Assembly: GCF_914484835.1 (NCBI RefSeq)
Contig: NZ_CAJZAR010000084.1
Span: 1 to 53,737 of the forward strand
Source of the DNA: Paraburkholderia tropica
GTDB taxonomy: Bacteria; Pseudomonadota; Gammaproteobacteria; Burkholderiales; Burkholderiaceae
Length of the DNA stretch: 53,737 bases
Reading direction: 5' to 3'
Within the stretch, counting starts at the first letter, position 1, and each line of letters opens with the position of its first letter. A program made the translations under genes and the position numbers. Positions 50,207-53,737 of this stretch are shown here, one piece after another. Under the pieces are notes generated by a model. It saw nothing but the letters and a program-made list of their open reading frames with translations, searched no databases and had not been told where the DNA came from.

Positions 50207-51726
50207 GGCGCCTTGCTGCCTTCGATTTCGCGCAGGATCTCGTCGAACGGCGCGGGCTTCACCAGATGGCGGTCGAAGCCCGCTTCGCTGGTCGCCTGGC
50301 GGTCGCGCTCCTGGCCGTAGCCGGTCAGCGCGATCAATTGCGCGTGCGCCGTCGCGGGCTGCGCGCGCAGCGCCTTGGCGAGCGCGTGGCCGTCCATGCC
50401 CGGCAGGCCGATATCGAGAATCGCCACGTGCGGCAGGAAGCTCTGCGCGATCGCGAGTGCGGTCGGGCCGTCGTGCGCCACGCGCACGTCGTGGCCTTCG
50501 AGTTCGAGCAGCATCAGCAGCGAGGTGGCGGAATCGACGTTGTCGTCGGCGATCAGCACGCGGCGTTTCGGCGCCGATGTTTCGATATCCGAAGGAACGG
50601 TGCTGGCGGGCGGCGTGTCCACGTCCGGCGCGACGCTCAGCGGCAGGCGCACTTCGAATTCGGAGCCGTGGCCGACGCCTTGCGAATGCGCGGCGACCGA
50701 GCCGCCGTGCAGTTCCGCCAGTTCGCGCACGAGCGCGAGACCGATGCCGAGTCCGCCGTCGGCGCGTTTGAGGGCTTCGCGTGATTGCATGAAAAGTTCG
50801 AAGACATAAGGGAGTTCGTCGGGCGCGATGCCGATGCCATTATCGCGCACGCGGATCGCCACGTCGCGCGCGCTCACGTCGAGCCGCAGGCCGATCTCGC
50901 CGCCCTCGGCCGTGTACTTCGCCGAATTCGACAGCAGATTGCTGATGATCTGCGCGACGCGGATGCCGTCGCCGACGATATGGATCGGCCCCGGCGTCAT
51001 CTCGACGCTGAGGCGCTGCTGTTTCGCGTCGAGGAACGGGCGGCTCGTTTCCACGGCAATTTCGACGATCTGGCGCAGATCGAGCGTGCTCATCTGCAAG
51101 GCGATCTTGCCGTGCGAAATGCGCGAGACGTCGAGCAGATCGTCGACGAGACGGCCCAGATGCTCGACCTGGCGGCTCGCGATCAAACGCGCGTCGGCGC
51201 GTCCGGCGTCGCTCGCGCCGTGACGCGGATCGAGCAGTTCGATCGCGTTGCGGATCGGCGCGAGCGGGTTGCGCAGTTCGTGCGCGAGCGTGGCGAGGAA
51301 GCGGTCCTTGCGTCGGTCGGCGTCGCGCAGCGCTTTTTCGGCGGCGTACAGGCGCAGCAGCGCGCGCACGTTCGCGACCAGTTCGGCGGGCTCGACCGGC
51401 TCGGTCAGATAGCTGTCCGCGCCGCCGTCGAGCGCGCGGATCTTGTCGCGCGCCTGCACGGCCGCGGCCGAGGTTTGCAGCACGAGCGTGGAGTTCGTCT
51501 GCGGATCGCTCTTGATCAGGCGGCAGACTTCGATGCCGCTGATGTCGGGCAGCTTCACGTCGAGCAGCACGAGCGCGGGCGCGTGCTCGCGCACGGCATC
51601 GAGCGCGGCCTGGCCGGTGGCGGCTTCGATCACGTCGAAACCCACGTGGCGCAGCACGCGCGATTTCACGTAACGCGCGCCTTCGTTGTCGTCGACGTTG
51701 AGGATCAGGGTGGCGGCGGGCGTCAT
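50203..51726 (-). CDS. Hybrid signalling protein, REC-HisKA-HATPase-REC
   Basis: A 507-residue cytoplasmic protein with a receiver domain (residues 8-125, L-V-L-L-D-V-K-L-P-D with phospho-Asp), HisKA with phospho-His in L-A-T-L-A-H-E-L-R-N-P-L-A-P, an ATPase (G-I-G-I-A, G-L-G-I-G-L-A-L-V), and a second receiver (residues 385-500, V-A-I-L-D-I-G-L-P-G-M-D-G). There are no membrane segments. The ATG at 51726 overlaps the upstream kinase stop, and its stop overlaps the GNAT start. It probably receives phosphate from the preceding kinase; the output is unknown. Confidence 0.93.
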   Translation of the reverse strand: MTPAATLILNVDDNEGARYVKSRVLRHVGFDVIEAATGQAALDAVREHAPALVLLDVKLPDISGIEVCRLIKSDPQTNSTLVLQTSAAAVQARDKIRALDGGADSYLTEPVEPAELVANVRALLRLYAAEKALRDADRRKDRFLATLAHELRNPLAPIRNAIELLDPRHGASDAGRADARLIASRQVEHLGRLVDDLLDVSRISHGKIALQMSTLDLRQIVEIAVETSRPFLDAKQQRLSVEMTPGPIHIVGDGIRVAQIISNLLSNSAKYTAEGGEIGLRLDVSARDVAIRVRDNGIGIAPDELPYVFELFMQSREALKRADGGLGIGLALVRELAELHGGSVAAHSQGVGHGSEFEVRLPLSVAPDVDTPPASTVPSDIETSAPKRRVLIADDNVDSATSLLMLLELEGHDVRVAHDGPTALAIAQSFLPHVAILDIGLPGMDGHALAKALRAQPATAHAQLIALTGYGQERDRQATSEAGFDRHLVKPAPFDEILREIEGSKAP

Positions 51727-53192
51727 GATGCGCCGTCTCCAGATGTGGCGCGCTCGGCGGGCGCGGTGTTGTGGGATGCGCGTGGCTCGTCGAGTGTCGC
51801 GTCGTGCATCGCGTCCTGTATCGCGTCCTGTGCCTCGCCGGTTTCGAGCCGCACCGGCACGCTCACATAAAACGTCGAGCCCACGCCCGGTTCGCTTTCC
51901 ACGCCCACTTCGCCGCCCAGCAGCGCGGCGAGCTTGCGGCACAGCGGCAAGCCGAGGCCCGTGCCCTTGACGTGCTGTTGCAGGCGGTTCTGCACCTGGC
52001 CGAATTCCTCGAAGACGATCTGATGATGTTCGGCCGCGATGCCGATGCCCGTATCCGCGACGAAGAACGCGATGCGCGCGCCGTCCGCCTCCACGCGTGC
52101 GCCCACGCGGATCTGGCCGCGCTCGGTGTACTTGAGCGCGTTCGAGACGAAGTTGCGCAGGATCTGCGTGAGCTTCGGCTCGTCGGTGTAGAGGCGCGGC
52201 AGATGCGCGGTCGAGGCGAATTCGAGCGTGACGTGCGGCGTGGTGAGCAGCGGCATGAGCATGGTGCGCAGCGCGCCGAACAGATCGGCGGGATCGAACC
52301 ACGCAGGCAACACCTCGGTTTTGCCCGCCTCGATCTTGGCGAGATCGAGCAGGTCGTCGACGGTTTCGCCGAGCGTTTCCGCCGACGAAAGAATCAGCTG
52401 GACCTGGCGGTCCTGCTCGTCGCTCAGATCGCCGTCGAGCCGGTTCAGCAGCAGGTTGGCGAGCGCGCGGATCGAGCTGAGCGGCGTGCGCAATTCGTGG
52501 CTCATGTTCGACAGAAAACGCGTCTTCATCATGTCGGCGCGGCGCAGTTCCTCGGCGCGCTCGTCGAGTTCGGCGTAGAGCGCGACCACGCCGCGATTGG
52601 TCGCCTCCAGTTCCTGCGTGAGCCGCGCGAGTTCGTCCTGGCGCTCGCGCAGTTCGTCGAGCGTGGCGACGAGTTCGCGGTTCTGCTGGCGCATCTCTTC
52701 GAGCGAATCGGATTCCAGCGCCTGCGGCTCGCCCGCGCTCACGCCGCGCACGATGCGTTCGAGTTCGGCGCCGCGCAGCGCGGGGCGTTCGGGCGGCAAC
52801 TGGCGCGCCATCGTCACGGTCGTGCCTTGCGGCGTCGAGTCGATCTCGAAGCGGTCCATCAGGCGGCGGCTGCCCGTGATGCCGAGCCCCATGCCGCCCG
52901 GCGATCGATACGTGCCGTCGAGCACGGACTCGAGTTCGCGCACGCCCTGGCCGCGATCGCGCACGACGATCTCGAAGGCTTGCGGCGCGCAGGCGCTGTC
53001 GAAGGCGAACAGCGCCTCGCCGCCGCCCGCGTAGTCGACGGCGTTGCGCGCGATCTCCGAGACGGCGCTCGCGATGCGCGTCTGGTCGAGCGGCGAAAAG
53101 CCGAAGCCCGCCGCCAGTTCGCGCGCGCGTCGGCGCGCGGCGACGACGTCCTGGGCGGCTTCAAGCCGGATGCGCAACAGTGGCGTATTCAT
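51723..53192 (-). CDS. RsbT-like ATPase fused to a sensor histidine kinase
   Basis: A 489-residue protein. Residues 1-130 are a serine-kinase/anti-sigma-like HATPase (A-S-A-V-S-E-I-A-R-N-A-V-D-Y-A-G-G-G, then V-R-D-R-G-Q-G-V, and G-M-G-L-G-I-T-G-S-R-R-L-M), as in RsbT. Residues 155-215 form a coiled coil. Then come HisKA (F-L-S-N-M-S-H-E-L-R-T-P-L-S-S) and a full kinase ATPase (V-A-D-T-G-I-G-I-A, G-T-G-L-G-L-P-L-C). No transmembrane helix is present. It is coupled by ATGA to the next gene and follows an SpoIIE-like phosphatase, pointing to a stressosome-type input joined to a two-component relay. Confidence 0.92.
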   Translation of the reverse strand: MNTPLLRIRLEAAQDVVAARRRARELAAGFGFSPLDQTRIASAVSEIARNAVDYAGGGEALFAFDSACAPQAFEIVVRDRGQGVRELESVLDGTYRSPGGMGLGITGSRRLMDRFEIDSTPQGTTVTMARQLPPERPALRGAELERIVRGVSAGEPQALESDSLEEMRQQNRELVATLDELRERQDELARLTQELEATNRGVVALYAELDERAEELRRADMMKTRFLSNMSHELRTPLSSIRALANLLLNRLDGDLSDEQDRQVQLILSSAETLGETVDDLLDLAKIEAGKTEVLPAWFDPADLFGALRTMLMPLLTTPHVTLEFASTAHLPRLYTDEPKLTQILRNFVSNALKYTERGQIRVGARVEADGARIAFFVADTGIGIAAEHHQIVFEEFGQVQNRLQQHVKGTGLGLPLCRKLAALLGGEVGVESEPGVGSTFYVSVPVRLETGEAQDAIQDAMHDATLDEPRASHNTAPAERATSGDGAS

Positions 53193-53737
53193 GATTCAAC
53201 TGTACTCCCGGCTGCGCCTTGACGACGACGACGGTCGCGTCGTCGCGGCGGCGCGAGAAGTCGCGATACAGCACGGCGGCGATCACCACGGCGGGCTGAT
53301 GCGCGAGGCCCGGCCACGCGGCGAGATCCCAGCGCGTGCCCACGCCGTCCGAATGCAGGATCAGCATGCCGCTGGCGCGCCATGCGAACTCGAATTCCTG
53401 GGTGCCGCGCATCGTATGGCCGACGATGCCGTTGCGCGAGACGAGCTGATAACTGTCGCGCGCCGCGCTCGCCAATCCCGAGCCGGCGGCCGTGACAGCA
53501 GTTTCCGTGCCGCGCGCCCAGGCGCGGCCGCTGCTTGAGGCGCTCGTGCCGCTCGTGCCGCTCGTGCCGCTTGTGCCGCTTGTGCCGCTTGTGCCGCTTG
53601 TGCCGCCCGGCGCGCCCGGTCCGCTCATCACGGGCTTGTCGGTGCCGAACGCTGCCGCCGCGATATTGCCGGTGCCGCAAAAGCTCACGGTCGAGCGCGC
53701 GAGGTCGAAGCGCGCGAGCGCGAGCGCGGCGCCGCGC
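53161..53737 (-). CDS. SpoIIE/RsbX-type PP2C phosphatase (5' end outside window)
   Basis: A 192-residue C-terminal fragment that stays open to the window edge; the true start is beyond it. It shows PP2C-family features: V-S-F-C-G-T-G-N-I-A, L-V-S-R-N-G-I-V-G-H-T, M-L-I-L-H-S-D-G-V-G-T-R-W-D, and R-R-R-D-D-A-T-V-V-V-V-K, where the Asp residues bind Mg/Mn. It would dephosphorylate a serine-phosphorylated STAS protein (RsbS/RsbR style). A run of eight Gly-Thr-Ser units (53543-53606) interrupts the domain between two strands. The ATG of the kinase fusion lies 32 nt before its stop, so the genes overlap. Confidence 0.85.
   Translation of the reverse strand, partial: RGAALALARFDLARSTVSFCGTGNIAAAAFGTDKPVMSGPGAPGGTSGTSGTSGTSGTSGTSGTSASSSGRAWARGTETAVTAAGSGLASAARDSYQLVSRNGIVGHTMRGTQEFEFAWRASGMLILHSDGVGTRWDLAAWPGLAHQPAVVIAAVLYRDFSRRRDDATVVVVKAQPGVQLNHEYATVAHPA
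53543..53606. repeat. Nine-nucleotide tandem repeat coding for Gly-Thr-Ser
   Basis: About seven or eight copies of a GTGCCGCTY-type unit (plus strand; Gly-Thr-Ser on the coding strand) lie in the phosphatase gene. The Y position splits into left (C) and right (T) halves. The copy number is a likely slippage site; as the unit is in frame, changes only alter a loop. Confidence 0.8.

Noticed and set aside
1..53737. CRISPR arrays, tRNA/rRNA genes, insertion sequences, integrase/attachment sites
   Set aside because: No spaced identical repeats, no tRNA cloverleaf and no transposase or integrase sequence were noticed on either strand by eye.

Overview
The window looks like a stretch of a Burkholderiaceae (Burkholderia/Paraburkholderia/Caballeronia-type) chromosome. 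The signs are high GC with strong GC3 bias in every gene, a Burkholderia-type general porin, a beta-proteobacterial bcs cellulose locus, and many overlapping ATGA stop/start junctions. I see no rRNA, tRNA, IS element, integrase or CRISPR array.

Layout from left to right. (1) 0.5-2.3 kb: three small lipoproteins (CsgG-like, DUF4810-like, DUF799/GNA1162-like), ending at a bidirectional terminator shared with a convergent sigma-70 gene. That sigma gene looks like an RpoD paralogue, because it lacks a dnaG neighbour and differs from the housekeeping protein in region 2.3/2.4. (2) 4.9-8.3 kb: a GFA-type zinc protein, a small HTH regulator divergent from an unrecognised protein with a repetitive [D/E]-L-[L/F] tail, a small helical ORF and a TIGR00027-type methyltransferase. 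(3) 8.3-23.8 kb: a leftward cellulose synthesis and export operon in the order bcsB-bcsZ-bcsC-bcsE-bcsF-bcsQ-bcsA-bcsG-bcsR. (4) 24.7-28.9 kb: a TetR regulator, an O-methyltransferase and a TonB-dependent siderophore receptor with a Fur-box-like site.

(5) 29.5-37.8 kb: an aromatic-acid catabolic island. It holds a PrpF/GalD/LigU-type tautomerase, a 6PGDH-like dehydrogenase, a LysR regulator with two HTH domains, a GntR/FCD regulator, extradiol dioxygenase subunits (LigB/LigA type), an AAHS transporter and a porin. The gallate or protocatechuate 4,5-cleavage route is not complete here. (6) 38.0-42.7 kb: a secreted hypothetical protein, a large palindromic operator upstream of a YqjH-like ferric-chelate reductase, a Fur-family regulator, a 2-hydroxyglutarate-oxidase-like flavoprotein and an ABM monooxygenase.

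(7) 42.8-44.5 kb: a nasT-nasS nitrate-sensing pair with a consensus-grade sigma-54 promoter and an NtrC-like site. (8) 45.0-48.6 kb: marR-clcA facing a separate HPP-CBS gene, both preceded by nearly the same 24-bp operator-like sequence. (9) 48.8-53.7 kb: a His/Pro-rich lipoprotein, then a leftward, translationally coupled signalling operon. That operon runs from an SpoIIE/RsbX-type phosphatase (cut by the window edge) through an RsbT-like/histidine-kinase fusion and a REC-HK-REC hybrid to a GNAT acetyltransferase.

No single entirely new machine can be demonstrated from sequence alone. The best candidates for unreported biology are the HTH plus repeat-tail protein pair, the MarR two-site ClC/HPP regulon, the orphan palindrome in front of the ferric reductase, and the sigma-54 signals.
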